Assembly: GCA_965227155.1 (NCBI GenBank)
Contig: OZ245731.1
Location: 4,464,001-4,528,000, forward strand
Length of the DNA stretch: 64,000 bases
Reading direction: 5' to 3'
DNA from: UBA6059 sp965227155
GTDB lineage: Bacteria > Bacteroidota > Bacteroidia > Cytophagales > Cyclobacteriaceae
Shown here: one piece after another, positions 1 to 8,742 of the stretch
Layout of the letters: the number at the start of each line of letters is the position of its first letter
Position numbering within the stretch: the stretch's first letter is position 1
Program-made: the position numbers and the translations under genes
The notes under the pieces: model-generated
What the model saw: the letters and a program-made list of their open reading frames with translations, nothing else
The model's database searches: none
What the model was told of the DNA's origin: nothing

Positions 1-767
1 TTGAGCTAAATACAAATACAGGCGTACTAAGATCACACCTGGTGATAGCGGCAGATGGTGTACTGGGACCTACCGCAAAAATGGCCGGTTGGCACGATGG
101 CCGACACCTGATTCCTGCTGTAGAATGCGAGGTTTTTGTAGATGACAAAACCTATGAAAACCTCGATCGTGTGCGTTTCGATATTGATGCTATGGAGTCA
201 GGCTACGGCTGGGTTTTTCCTAAAGCAGACCATCTTTCAATAGGCGTGGCATCAACCAAACGAGGAAAATATGACCTTAAAAAAATCACCAACGACTATA
301 AAGCAAAACTAGGAATCAAAAATTCCATTCAGGAAAAGTGGTTTGGTTTTCAAATACCTCTTTCAACAAGGGATAAAGTTCTCGCTAAAGACCAGGTTAT
401 TTTATTGGGTGATGCCGCCGGGCTGGCTGACCCGGTTACAGCAGAAGGCATTTCAAACGCTTTGTTGTCTGGAAAAATAGCCGCTGAGTCCATTATTGAT
501 GCCAATTGTGATCCCAACAAATCGCAGGCTGCATACAATATCAATATTCAAAAGAAGATGGTTAGTCACCTTAATACAGCTTCTTTATTGGCTGAAGTGT
601 TGTACAACAAACAATGGTTCAGGAGTCATCTGGTGAAAAACTACGGCCAAAAGATGTGCGAAGGGCTGACAGATGTCTTCACCGGGGATCGAAATTACCC
701 TGATAATATCAAGAAAAAGCTGGTTGAGTTCGCCGGAAGAAACCTTAAGCAGAAATTAGCGCTCTGA
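1..767 (+). CDS. Geranylgeranyl reductase family FAD-dependent oxidoreductase, 3' part
   Basis: The reading frame is open from the left edge of the window, so the start and the N-terminal FAD-binding Rossmann motif lie outside it. The visible part has the features of the geranylgeranyl reductase / para-hydroxybenzoate hydroxylase fold: a VIAADG segment near position 45, the family signature GYGWVFPK, and the second FAD-binding motif GDAAG (residues 123-127 counted from the Met at 42) followed by a TAEGISNAL segment. Members reduce isoprenoid double bonds in lipids or quinones, but the substrate cannot be read here. The stop codon overlaps the next start in a TGATG arrangement, so the two genes are probably cotranscribed. 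Confidence 0.85.
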   Translation, partial: ELNTNTGVLRSHLVIAADGVLGPTAKMAGWHDGRHLIPAVECEVFVDDKTYENLDRVRFDIDAMESGYGWVFPKADHLSIGVASTKRGKYDLKKITNDYKAKLGIKNSIQEKWFGFQIPLSTRDKVLAKDQVILLGDAAGLADPVTAEGISNALLSGKIAAESIIDANCDPNKSQAAYNINIQKKMVSHLNTASLLAEVLYNKQWFRSHLVKNYGQKMCEGLTDVFTGDRNYPDNIKKKLVEFAGRNLKQKLAL

Positions 768-1300
768 TGAATCAAGATCAGTCTTTAATTGTTGAAACCC
801 GTCTTGAAAAGTTCCAAAGTGACCTCTGGGGAAGGCATTTCCCTATTCCATTAGAAATTGCTGAGCAGTTAATTGAAGGTAAAAACAGAAGGGTAATTTG
901 CTCTATCAATAACTTACACACCATGCAGGCCGCACTGATGCCCGATAAAGGCAACTGGTTTATTCTGATCAATAAGCCATTATGCAAAAAGTTGGCATTA
1001 GCCCTGGGCGAAAAAGTGACCCTCACCCTTTCTAAAGACCGATCTGACTATGGTATGGAGATGCCTGAGGAGCTACAGGAGCTATTGGCTCAGGATGCTG
1101 AATTTGAGAAGCACTTCGAAAAGCTGACCAAAGGCAAGCAGCGCAGTTTGATTTATATAGTAGCCAAGGTAAAAAGCACCCAAAGCCGGATTAACAAAGC
1201 GCTAGCCATCGCAGAGCACCTCAAGGATTTTGCAGGTGAAATAGACTATAAAGCGTTGAATGAGACTATCAAGCTGTACAACCAAAGGTCGAAATTCTAA
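767..1300 (+). CDS. DUF1905 / YdeI (OmpD-associated) family protein
   Basis: This 177-residue soluble protein overlaps the preceding stop by one base, which indicates translational coupling. The N-terminal half (about residues 10-85) resembles the DUF1905 barrel, with an IPLEIAEQL segment and a RRVICSIN strand. The C-terminal half (about 105-175) is a helical Lys-rich segment like the YdeI/OmpD-associated domain, with the typical KSTQSRINKAL stretch. No catalytic residues are known for the family and the function is unknown. No signal peptide is visible. The family assignment is moderately sure. Confidence 0.75.
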   Translation: MNQDQSLIVETRLEKFQSDLWGRHFPIPLEIAEQLIEGKNRRVICSINNLHTMQAALMPDKGNWFILINKPLCKKLALALGEKVTLTLSKDRSDYGMEMPEELQELLAQDAEFEKHFEKLTKGKQRSLIYIVAKVKSTQSRINKALAIAEHLKDFAGEIDYKALNETIKLYNQRSKF

Positions 1301-1387
1301 GCTTATTCCTACAAGATAAAATCAGCCTGTTATGTGATAGCCATCATTTAATGTTGTAAGCCAATCAGTGATATTTCCTCTCAAAAA

Positions 1388-1831
1388 ATGCTTCAGCACA
1401 AAGAAATAGAGTCCTTTTTGCAGCAAAAGATCATAGCTGTGGTTGGCGTATCCAAATCAGGTGACCTGCCTGCAAACTACATTTTTGAGAAGTTTAGGGA
1501 TAATAATTATACGGTATATGCTATCAACCCTAATGCACAAACAGTAAATGATACACGATGCTACCCTGACATAAAATCAACTCCTGAAAAACCGGAGGCG
1601 GTTGTATTAGCCAGTACTCCTACAGTAAGTCTTCAGGTTGCCAGACAATGCATTGAATTGGGTATAAAACACATTTGGATGCATAGAGGTATTGGAGCAG
1701 GAAGCTTTGAACCAGAAGCCGAAGAACTATGCAAGGCAAACCAAATCAGCCCTATTGTAAATGGCTGTCCTATGATGTTTGTTGGCAAAGTGGACTTCTT
1801 CCACCGATTTTTGAAGTGGACCAAATCATAA
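1388..1831 (+). CDS. CoA-binding domain protein (YccU-like)
   Basis: A 147-residue single-domain protein with a Rossmann-like CoA-binding fold. The N-terminal strand-loop IIAVVGVSKS (residues about 15-24), YAINPNAQTV, the VVLASTP segment, IKHIWMHRGIGAGS and the conserved C-terminal VNGCPMM are all typical of the small stand-alone relatives of succinyl-CoA ligase alpha subunits. It is cytosolic, with no signal peptide. The physiological role of these small proteins is not established. It stands alone, 87 bp downstream of the DUF1905 gene. Confidence 0.85.
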   Translation: MLQHKEIESFLQQKIIAVVGVSKSGDLPANYIFEKFRDNNYTVYAINPNAQTVNDTRCYPDIKSTPEKPEAVVLASTPTVSLQVARQCIELGIKHIWMHRGIGAGSFEPEAEELCKANQISPIVNGCPMMFVGKVDFFHRFLKWTKS

Positions 1832-1927
1832 TTCATTCCGAGGAATTTAGGTTTAATTCAAAAATTAATATTCCGTTTTTGTAGCGCTTTGCTAACTTCA
1901 TATCCAATATCGAAATGTTGAACTCAT

Positions 1928-3775
1928 ATGAATGCAAAGCAGCTTTTAGTTTTATTGATTTCTATATGGTGGGCTGTTCCCGGTTATGCGCAATCCTCAC
2001 TTTCTGAGAAAATAGCGGCCATGGCCAGGATTAATGCTGCCTATGGACCAACCTTAAACTCCGATGGCAGCACCATAGCTTATCTAAGCACAGAAAGCGG
2101 TTTGCCGCAGGTATGGACAATAGATATCGAAGGTAATGGGGCAACACAAATCACCAGCTTTTCTGATCCTATCAACAATGTTTCATGGTCGCCCACAGAT
2201 GCTAACCTATTGGCTTATCAGTTAGCACCCGGTGGGGGTATGAATGCACAGGTCTTTTTGTTAAACATTGCTACCGGGCAGTCCAGTCTGATCACAGCCG
2301 GTGGGAAATCAACCAATTGGCTAGGCAAATGGAAGCCTGATGGTTCCGGCTTTACCTTCGCCTCAAACCAGGAAAACCCCAATGGTATGGACAATTACTT
2401 CTATACCATTGACAATGGCTCTATAAAAAAGCTTGCCAGCAATAAAGGCATTGGCAGGATAATCGATGTAAATGCTACGGGCGATAAGTTCTTGCTTAAC
2501 CGTGTAGTCAGTCGCGGTAGCAACGATATTTTTCTGTTGGAAAATAACGAAGAAGTGCTGCTCACAAGCCATAAAGGCCCCGGTAGCTTTTTCGGCAAGT
2601 TTGGTACGGGGGATAAAATCTACATGGGTAGCAACCTGCATCGCGACAAGGTAGCCTTTGGCCAGATTGCTTATGGCACCATCAAAATAATGAATGAAAG
2701 AGCCGATGCAGAATTGGTAGACTTCATCATCAGAAATGATGGCACTGAGGTCTACCTCGTCTGGAATGTGGCCGGCAAAAATGAAATCACAAGATTTGAC
2801 CTGCAACTGCGACGTGAAGTTGGTAAGTTGGAGTTACCAGTGACAATTGTAAGCGATGGACAATTCTCAAAAGATGATCGCTACTTCATATTCACAGGTG
2901 GAAGCGCTTCTCAACCTACCAATATTTGGAAATATGATACCAAGAATGAGACATACCACAAACTGACCAACAGCAGTCACGAAGGAGTTGCTTTGGATGA
3001 ATTGGTAGAACCCGAGCTTGTCACTTTTGAGTCGTTTGATGGCCTACAGCTTAGCGGGTGGCTCTATAAACCGAAAGGAAAATCTGCCCCCTATCCTACT
3101 GTGATTAGTTATCATGGTGGGCCGGAGGGTCAGGCAAGGCCTTCATTCAGCTACGCCACCCAGGCGCTATTGAGCCAGGGTTATGCAGTATTGGCTCCCA
3201 ATGTACGTGGGTCCAGTGGATTTGGTAAAAACTTTGTCAATCTCGATAACGGGCCACTTAGGGTAAATGGCATAAGGGATATTGAAGCCTGTACCCAATT
3301 TGTCATTGATAACAATATCGCTCCCAAAGATAAAATTGCTGTCATGGGAGGTTCGTATGGAGGCTACATGGTTATGGCCGGTGTATCGGAATACCCCAAC
3401 ATGTTTGCCGCTGCTGCCAACCTCTTCGGGGTGGTCAATTTCAAAACCTTCTTTGAACAAACAGAGCCCTGGATGGCTGCTATCTCCAAGGTGGAATATG
3501 GTGACCCTGACACCCAATCAGCGATGCTGGATCGCTTATCGCCAATCAACAAGGTGGACGAAGTGATAACGCCTACCATTGTACTACATGGCGCTAATGA
3601 TACCAATGTACCCGTAGTAGAAGCAGAACAGGTAGTAAAAAATCTGGAACAACGGAATGTCCCCGTCAAATACGTGCTTTTTGAAGATGAAGGACATGGA
3701 TGGCGCAAAACAGAAAACAAAGTGACTTCCACGGTAGAAATCATCAATTGGTTTAATCAGTATATGAAGGAATGA
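1928..3775 (+). CDS. S9 family peptidase (prolyl oligopeptidase / acylaminoacyl-peptidase type)
   Basis: A 615-residue exported serine peptidase. The N-terminus is a signal peptide ending near GYAQ. Residues about 30-340 form WD/TolB-like beta-propeller repeats (YLSTESG, VWTIDIEG, SWSP). The C-terminal alpha/beta hydrolase domain begins near 360 and carries YHGGPEGQ, the nucleophile motif GGSYGGYM (Ser476), Asp558 in GANDTNVP and His590 in EGHGW, so the triad is complete. These enzymes trim oligopeptides in the periplasm or at the cell surface. A divergent accessory region begins directly downstream. Confidence 0.93.
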   Translation: MNAKQLLVLLISIWWAVPGYAQSSLSEKIAAMARINAAYGPTLNSDGSTIAYLSTESGLPQVWTIDIEGNGATQITSFSDPINNVSWSPTDANLLAYQLAPGGGMNAQVFLLNIATGQSSLITAGGKSTNWLGKWKPDGSGFTFASNQENPNGMDNYFYTIDNGSIKKLASNKGIGRIIDVNATGDKFLLNRVVSRGSNDIFLLENNEEVLLTSHKGPGSFFGKFGTGDKIYMGSNLHRDKVAFGQIAYGTIKIMNERADAELVDFIIRNDGTEVYLVWNVAGKNEITRFDLQLRREVGKLELPVTIVSDGQFSKDDRYFIFTGGSASQPTNIWKYDTKNETYHKLTNSSHEGVALDELVEPELVTFESFDGLQLSGWLYKPKGKSAPYPTVISYHGGPEGQARPSFSYATQALLSQGYAVLAPNVRGSSGFGKNFVNLDNGPLRVNGIRDIEACTQFVIDNNIAPKDKIAVMGGSYGGYMVMAGVSEYPNMFAAAANLFGVVNFKTFFEQTEPWMAAISKVEYGDPDTQSAMLDRLSPINKVDEVITPTIVLHGANDTNVPVVEAEQVVKNLEQRNVPVKYVLFEDEGHGWRKTENKVTSTVEIINWFNQYMKE

Positions 3776-3837
3776 AAAAGCTGCAAAGTGCTTAAGATTT
3801 GAGCTTTACCAAAATAAGGAAGATTATATAATGGCTG

Positions 3838-4033
3838 TCCTAACTATTGGGGGATCATCAATTCTGCGTTAACCCCGGAAATAACGCCAGAAGCTGAGAC
3901 GCTCAGCAAAGTGGTGAGAAAACCAGAAGGGAAGGAGAACGCATACTCCAAAGCTTCAGCGTCGGCGCAGCGGGCCGTCCTGCGATAGTGGCTAGAAGCA
4001 CTTTGGTATATGCATCACTAGCGCTTGTTAGGA
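3838..4033 (+). repeat. Left boundary of integron-like cassette array; atypical attC-like end with GC-rich insert
   Basis: TCCTAAC (3838-3844) and its exact complement GTTAGGA (4027-4033) bracket a GC-rich, structured stretch that contrasts with the AT-rich gene to the right. Inside are a perfect hairpin at 3893-3907 (GCTGAG/CTCAGC) and a stem GCGATAGTG/CACTAGCGC just before the right end. The bases next to the outer 7-mers do not pair well, so this is not a clean attC site. It may be a rearranged or fused one. GTTAGGA marks the 5' end of the PrsW cassette. Confidence 0.4.
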
Positions 4034-4071
4034 TTTTTGATTTATTTGCACTTTTTAGATCAACTAATTCT

Positions 4072-5715
4072 ATGGCAGGTGTTCTTACATTTATTTTTTG
4101 GATACTAGTTATTCCTGGCTCTTTTATCGGGATCAAATACTCACAAAGCCGTAATAAAAAACTCTTTTTTAAGGAAGGTGCTTATAGGGCATTTCTTGTC
4201 TCTGTTATCATGTTGATCGGAGGAGGCCTATTCTATTTCATATTACCAGAAAAAGGGATTGATTTAAAATTTTTAAGTCTTCATTCAGAGTCTTTATCTG
4301 TTGAGCTATCAAAGGCGAAGGGTTTGAATAAATATTGGTTAAAGAGTTTGGCAGTGTTCACTGAGTTAAATGTTTTAGGGTTGATCTCAGCGATTTTAGT
4401 CACATTAATTTGGATGTTTTATATAAGAAACTTGGATTTCTTTAGCAAAGAAAAAATACAGTTAACTGTACTTGGATTCATTCTTGGTTCAGTATTCTCC
4501 TTCTTTACTTTTCCATTGTCTGATTTAGTATCTGCTCTATTTTCAATTGAGTATTCTAATAATACATTCTATAATCTTTTTGTATACAGTTTCTTAGGTA
4601 TTGGAATAGTTGAGGAATTGGTAAAATTAATTCCAGTACTAATAATTCTCTTTTTTACTAAAGAAATTGATGAGCCTATTGATCTGATCTATTATGCTTC
4701 AGTCTCAGCATTAGGCTTTGCATTTATTGAAAACCTTTTGTACTTCAGAGATGTATCTGGTTCGATCGTTATCGGGAGGGCTTTAACATCAACGGTAGGT
4801 CATATGATCGATGCTTCTATTGTAATTTATGGTGTCATACTATGGAAATTTAGAAGTAAAAAGGAATGGATGATTTTATACTACTTCTTTTTAGGGTCAT
4901 TTGCTCATGCCCTTTATGACTATTTTCTTTTTGAGGATTTATTTCTTTTCTTCTTAGCCACATTCGCTTTTTTTATTCAAGCTTGGGCGATAATGATTAA
5001 CAATGCGATCAATAATTCAAAGTACTTTGAATATTCAATAAGCTTTAAACACGATTTAGTTAAGTATCGATTGGCTTTAATGCTAACCGGTCTACTGGTA
5101 GGATCTTTTCTGCTTAATGGTATAATTGTAGGAAGATTTGAAGCTCTAGGTTCATATTTAAGTTCTATGGTACGGAGTGGTTTGCTGATAATTTTCTATG
5201 TGGGTTATGCAAGTAGTTTTGATTTATTTAAAGGATATTGGAGGCCTGTTAAGTTCAAGTTTAGTTCTCCGAGCGATGAAGCAATGCCCGGCATGAGAGG
5301 CTATAGTACGGTAACTTCCATATTTACAGAAAATACTATAGTGCCTCTTAATCATGTTGGTAAAAAGATAAAACTTCATAGCCCACCATATAATCAACAT
5401 TTAAGCGAAATTTTTCATGTTGGTGAAGGAAGAATTGAATCAAGAACTGAACTCATCATAAACGATCATAAAGACCCAGAATGGTTTGTGGTTAAATTGG
5501 ATACTCCACTATGTATTGATTCATCGTACAGTAATTCCGAAATTCTGATAAAATTTAGAAGTAAGCACAGTTCACTTGTACATGATAAACATATTAAGTG
5601 TTGGTTGAAACTTGTGCCTGAAGGTGTTAACCCTTACGAGGAGAATGACAGTTCGAAGTACATGTCCTACGGTTTCATAATAATCAATGGTGAGGATTAT
5701 GAATATGAGCTATAG
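4072..5715 (+). CDS. PrsW-like intramembrane protease with C-terminal extension (cassette gene)
   Basis: An AT-rich gene encoding about 547 residues. The frame is open from 3988, but the Met at 4072 starts a clean membrane segment and lies just inside the cassette boundary at 4027-4033, so that start is preferred. About ten hydrophobic segments are seen. The PrsW family motifs are present: EELVK (Glu181/Glu182), FIEN (Glu220), GHMID (His244) and HALYD (His279, Asp283). PrsW proteins cleave membrane-bound anti-sigma factors in Bacillus. The roughly 150-residue C-terminal soluble part is not recognised. No anti-sigma partner is nearby. Base composition and the attC-like site that follows suggest horizontal transfer. 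Confidence 0.8.
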   Translation: MAGVLTFIFWILVIPGSFIGIKYSQSRNKKLFFKEGAYRAFLVSVIMLIGGGLFYFILPEKGIDLKFLSLHSESLSVELSKAKGLNKYWLKSLAVFTELNVLGLISAILVTLIWMFYIRNLDFFSKEKIQLTVLGFILGSVFSFFTFPLSDLVSALFSIEYSNNTFYNLFVYSFLGIGIVEELVKLIPVLIILFFTKEIDEPIDLIYYASVSALGFAFIENLLYFRDVSGSIVIGRALTSTVGHMIDASIVIYGVILWKFRSKKEWMILYYFFLGSFAHALYDYFLFEDLFLFFLATFAFFIQAWAIMINNAINNSKYFEYSISFKHDLVKYRLALMLTGLLVGSFLLNGIIVGRFEALGSYLSSMVRSGLLIIFYVGYASSFDLFKGYWRPVKFKFSSPSDEAMPGMRGYSTVTSIFTENTIVPLNHVGKKIKLHSPPYNQHLSEIFHVGEGRIESRTELIINDHKDPEWFVVKLDTPLCIDSSYSNSEILIKFRSKHSSLVHDKHIKCWLKLVPEGVNPYEENDSSKYMSYGFIIINGEDYEYEL

Positions 5716-5725
5716 ATTCAATTAA

Positions 5726-5856
5726 TCCTAACGTTCTGTGTATGATTAGTTGCGGACTTTTCCAACGGAAAATGTCCACCCGTCTCTAAAGATAATTGAT
5801 TGCAAAGGATTACCATTTAGGAATCAGACCGCAATTAATTATACACCGTGTTAGCA
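5726..5856 (+). repeat. attC-like imperfect palindrome 1
   Basis: The outer TCCTAAC (5726-5732) and GTTAGCA (5850-5856) bracket two long arms that pair with bulges: GTGTATGATTAGTTGCGG (about 5738-5754) against the complement of CCGCAATTAATTATACAC (about 5829-5846). The roughly 70-nt middle is not conserved. The arrangement (AAC core, paired arms with mismatches, GTT core) is that of integron attC recombination sites. Its left 7-mer is the exact complement of GTTAGGA at 4027, the 5' end of the same cassette, as expected for a circularisable gene cassette. Confidence 0.6.
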
Positions 5857-5886
5857 TACGTTTTTTATTCCCTAGCATTTTTAGTT

Positions 5887-6405
5887 CTATTGAGGGTTAT
5901 AGGCCCAACATTCCATCTCCACTCGAGCACCAAGTGCTAAACCGTTAACGCCCATTGCAGAGCGTGTAGGGTATTTACCGTCCTTGAAATAGCCAGAGTA
6001 TATTTGATTAAATTTTTGCCATTCGGACATGTCGGCTAACATCACGGTACATTTGAAGACATCATCTAGACTAAGTCCGTGCTGAGCAAGCGTAGCTTGA
6101 ATTCTTTCGAACATACGGTGAGTTTCAGGTTCAATTCCACCTGGGACAACTCCCGTTCCTTCTCCAGCATCTCCTATTTCACCAGAGAGGAAAAGGATAT
6201 CGCCAACCTGTACCGCACTTGAAAAGGGATAAGGAAGTTCAGAAGGTGTAAATATCGGAACCTGTTTCTCCAAGTATAGTTCTGAATCTGATTTTTGAAT
6301 ACTGGCGCTAGAATCAACAGAATTATTGACAATTTCATCTTGATTATTTTTACAACTCACCAAGACCAGCAGTATTAAAAATGATAACTCCATTAACTGT
6401 TTCAT
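5887..6405 (-). CDS. RidA (YjgF/UK114) family protein, predicted lipoprotein (cassette gene)
   Basis: A 172-residue protein whose C-terminal 125 residues are a RidA domain: PYPFSSAVQVGDILFLSGEIG, an ILAQ-like segment, DVFKCTVML and YPTRSAMGVNGLALGARVEME, including the conserved arginine of the 2-iminobutanoate-binding pocket. The N-terminus MKQLMELSFLILLVLVSCKN is a lipoprotein signal with lipobox LVSC. RidA proteins are normally cytosolic enamine/imine deaminases, so an exported lipid-anchored form is unusual although known in Bacteroidetes. The gene is read opposite to the preceding cassette gene and lies between two attC-like sites whose inner ends match perfectly over 10 bp. Confidence 0.85.
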   Translation of the reverse strand: MKQLMELSFLILLVLVSCKNNQDEIVNNSVDSSASIQKSDSELYLEKQVPIFTPSELPYPFSSAVQVGDILFLSGEIGDAGEGTGVVPGGIEPETHRMFERIQATLAQHGLSLDDVFKCTVMLADMSEWQKFNQIYSGYFKDGKYPTRSAMGVNGLALGARVEMECWAYNPQ

Positions 6406-6425
6406 GATTATTATTGTTTGGTAAT

Positions 6426-6528
6426 GTATGCTAACAATATAGTGTTTTAAGACTTGTTAGTCCAAAGATACAACGAGCGTTTTAATGTGCTGTAAGCCGG
6501 ACAAATTAGTCTTAAAACTCAGTTGGAC
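6426..6528 (+). repeat. attC-like imperfect palindrome 2
   Basis: GTATGCTAAC at 6426-6435 is the exact complement of GTTAGCATAC at 5850-5859, so the two define a cassette around the RidA gene. The right end GTTGGAC (6522-6528) fits the integron core consensus GTTRRRY. The arms share GTTTTAAGACT (6444-6454) and its complement AGTCTTAAAAC (6508-6518), with unpaired bases near the core sites. The loop is about 35 nt. No matching GTCCAAC was seen before the IS91 element, so a third cassette, if there was one, is truncated. Confidence 0.6.
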
Positions 6529-6744
6529 GATGCCTCTTTTGTGCTATGGGTGTAGTATGGTTTCGAGGGTTACCTTCTCAGAGTTTTTGGAAGGGATTCA
6601 AGCAGGTACTGAATAAGTAGAGTGGTTTTGGAACAGCTTCAGAAAGTTTTCTGGAATCGCTCAGACAGTATTTTCCCTGCCATTCATCTGTTGGTTGATA
6701 TTGTACTCTACAACAAGTCAAAGATCTTTTTATCCTACAATCCA

Positions 6745-7908
6745 TCACACCGGGTCCAGTATGGTTTTGGGCATCAGTTTTCCTTGTTTACAGTCTGGAC
6801 ACAGGTCGTAATCTTTCCCTGTGACTATTTTGAGGACTTGGCAGGCCCTGAGGTCTTGTAGTAGCGATACAGGCCTGGGCTTACCGATTAGGCTGATACA
6901 TTGTTCTTTTTTCTTCTGATTTACTGTAGCCAACAATCCATAATACCTGATCTTGTAAAATCCTGAGGGTAAAATATGCCTGAGGAACCGTCCAATAAAC
7001 TCCTGGGTGTCTAGGGTGAGCAGCTGTTTACCGAGCCTTTTGCGGTAGTCCTTCCACCTGAATGTCACCTTGCTTTCATCAGCTGATACCAGCCGACTGT
7101 TACTAATGGCCACACGGTGGGTGTACCTGCCGAGGTACTGAACTACCGACTCAGGACCAGCCAAAGACTTTTTGGCATAGACATTCCAGTTTTTGGCATA
7201 AACAGCTTTTTTCAAGGAACTGGCCTCTTCAAAATTGTCTGCAAGCTTGACTTTTCCACTTTTAAGTTTAGCCTCCAACATACTCCACATCACCCCACGA
7301 AACACTGCTGAAAGAGCTTTGACAGGTAGAAAGAACTTTTTGCTGGTATTAATCCATTCCACTCTGTCATTGGATAAGCCTCCTGCCGGTACCAGCATAT
7401 GGATGTGAGGGTGGTAGGTCAGTGCTTGTCCCCATGTGTGTAGAATCGATACTGCCCCGGTCTGGGCACCAAGGAACTTTGGATTGCTGCTTACCTTCTG
7501 TAATGCCTCAGCAGAGGCTTTAAACAAAAGTTTATAGCATTCCCGTTGATTAATGTAGAAGGTCTTATGTAGCTGTGGGGGGATCGTAAAGACTACATGA
7601 AAATACCTACAAATAGGCAGTGTACTCCGTAGTTTATCCACCCAGACCAACTGCTTGGTGTATTGACACTTGTTGCAGTGTCGATTTCGGCATGAGTTGT
7701 AGGATACCTGATGCTTCCCACACTTATCACAGGCATTTACATGCCCTCCCATCGCACGTGTACGACATGAGCGGATGGCGTTGTAAGCTTTGAGTTGATC
7801 GGCACACAGGTTATGATTGTCCAAAAACCGATCCCCATATTTGCTGAATATAGCTGCTACATCCAGGTCGTGTCTTCTATTGACTGTTTCCATATCATGG
7901 TAGGTCAA
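6745..7908 (-). CDS. IS91 family (HUH, Y2-type) transposase
   Basis: A 387-residue rolling-circle transposase. The N-terminus (about residues 45-85) holds the IS91 zinc-binding module with CDKCGKHQ and CRNRHCNKCQ. The catalytic part has the metal-binding HxH in HPHIHMLVPAGG (about 170-180) and YLGRYTHRVAISNSRL near 255, which should contain a nucleophilic tyrosine. Translation could begin at a TTG at 7908, overlapping the recombinase stop by 14 bp, or at the ATG at 7893, one base after that stop. Either way the two are coupled. The length is normal for the family, so it appears intact. Confidence 0.93.
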   Translation of the reverse strand: MTYHDMETVNRRHDLDVAAIFSKYGDRFLDNHNLCADQLKAYNAIRSCRTRAMGGHVNACDKCGKHQVSYNSCRNRHCNKCQYTKQLVWVDKLRSTLPICRYFHVVFTIPPQLHKTFYINQRECYKLLFKASAEALQKVSSNPKFLGAQTGAVSILHTWGQALTYHPHIHMLVPAGGLSNDRVEWINTSKKFFLPVKALSAVFRGVMWSMLEAKLKSGKVKLADNFEEASSLKKAVYAKNWNVYAKKSLAGPESVVQYLGRYTHRVAISNSRLVSADESKVTFRWKDYRKRLGKQLLTLDTQEFIGRFLRHILPSGFYKIRYYGLLATVNQKKKEQCISLIGKPRPVSLLQDLRACQVLKIVTGKDYDLCPDCKQGKLMPKTILDPV

Positions 7909-8742
7909 AAGGACTCTTTACTGATGGGTCAAGCTTGGCCAAATGCAGGTATACCATGGTGGTGCGTAGTGATGTGTGGCCCAGGAGTCTTTGGATCAAT
8001 TTGAGATTAGCACCTTGCTCTAATAAATGAGTGGCAAAACTGTGGCGTAGGGTATGGGTAGAAACCTTTTTTTGGATCCCCACCTTTTCAGCTGCTCGTT
8101 TTACAACCTTACAGACAGAGCTGGCAGAATAAGTGGATCCGGGTTTTCCGCCTGCTTCAAATATGTATTTTGTAGGCTTGGGGTGAAAAGTTTGATAATA
8201 GAGCCTGAGTAGTTTGAGCGCATTGGTAGATAGTAGTGCATCTCTTGATTTATTGCCTTTCCCAAGGTTAATCCTAATGACCATCCTTTTGGAGTCAATA
8301 TCCTTAAGCTGTAACTGGATCAACTCATCCCGGCGTATTCCTGATGAGTACAGCAACGCTATGATTGCTTTGTGCTTTGTATTGGGCGTGACCTCTATCA
8401 TCTTGAGGATCTCACCTTTTGTCAATACTTCAGGAATAAGGTGTTGCCTACGTGGCATTTTGACATTGACCTGTTTTTCCCAAGGGATGTCTAACACATC
8501 CTTGTAAAGGATTCTTAACGCACTAATGGTTTGTTTGATGTAGGATACTGAAAGTCCACGTCGATGAGTGGCATCATAGAGGTATTCCTTGAGCTCTTCG
8601 TTGGTAACGCTTTCTGGGGACTTACCAAAATGTTTCGATAAGTTGACCAGCATCGTTAGATAGGAGCGGATAGTTCTGGGACTGTAATTGCGGAAGGTCA
8701 GCTCACGAATAAAACGCTGACTTAGTTTTTCCTTTTTTTCAT
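7895..8742 (-). CDS. Tyrosine recombinase of IS91-type element (start in doubt)
   Basis: The catalytic domain is complete: Arg in SSGIRRDEL, Lys in GKGNKSRD, HTLRHSFATHLLEQG, and LGHTSLRTTMVYLH with the final tyrosine. A Met at 8653 would cut off the start of the core-binding domain. The frame continues upstream as RELTFRNYSPRTIRSYLT, typical of XerC-like N-termini, but it has no ATG/GTG/TTG before an in-frame stop at 8771-8773. An ATG at 8740-8742 is out of frame by one base across a run of seven A residues. So there is a non-standard start, slippage at the A-run, or a recent one-base deletion. It lacks an obvious integron-integrase extra helix. Confidence 0.85.

Noticed and set aside
2363..2806. 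147-aa minus-strand frame inside the S9 peptidase gene
   Set aside because: It lies antisense to a well-conserved beta-propeller and has no protein-family features.
3903..4136. 77-aa minus-strand frame across the cassette boundary
   Set aside because: It runs through the structured GC-rich segment and the start of PrsW and shows no family features or start signal.
6622..6861. 79-aa plus-strand frame over the end of the IS91 transposase
   Set aside because: It overlaps a strongly conserved transposase C-terminus on the other strand and has no recognisable sequence of its own.
7895..8742. The tyrosine recombinase as an integron integrase for the attC-like sites
   Set aside because: It is nearly fused to an IS91-type transposase gene, and I cannot see the extra helix insertion between the catalytic boxes that marks IntI proteins.
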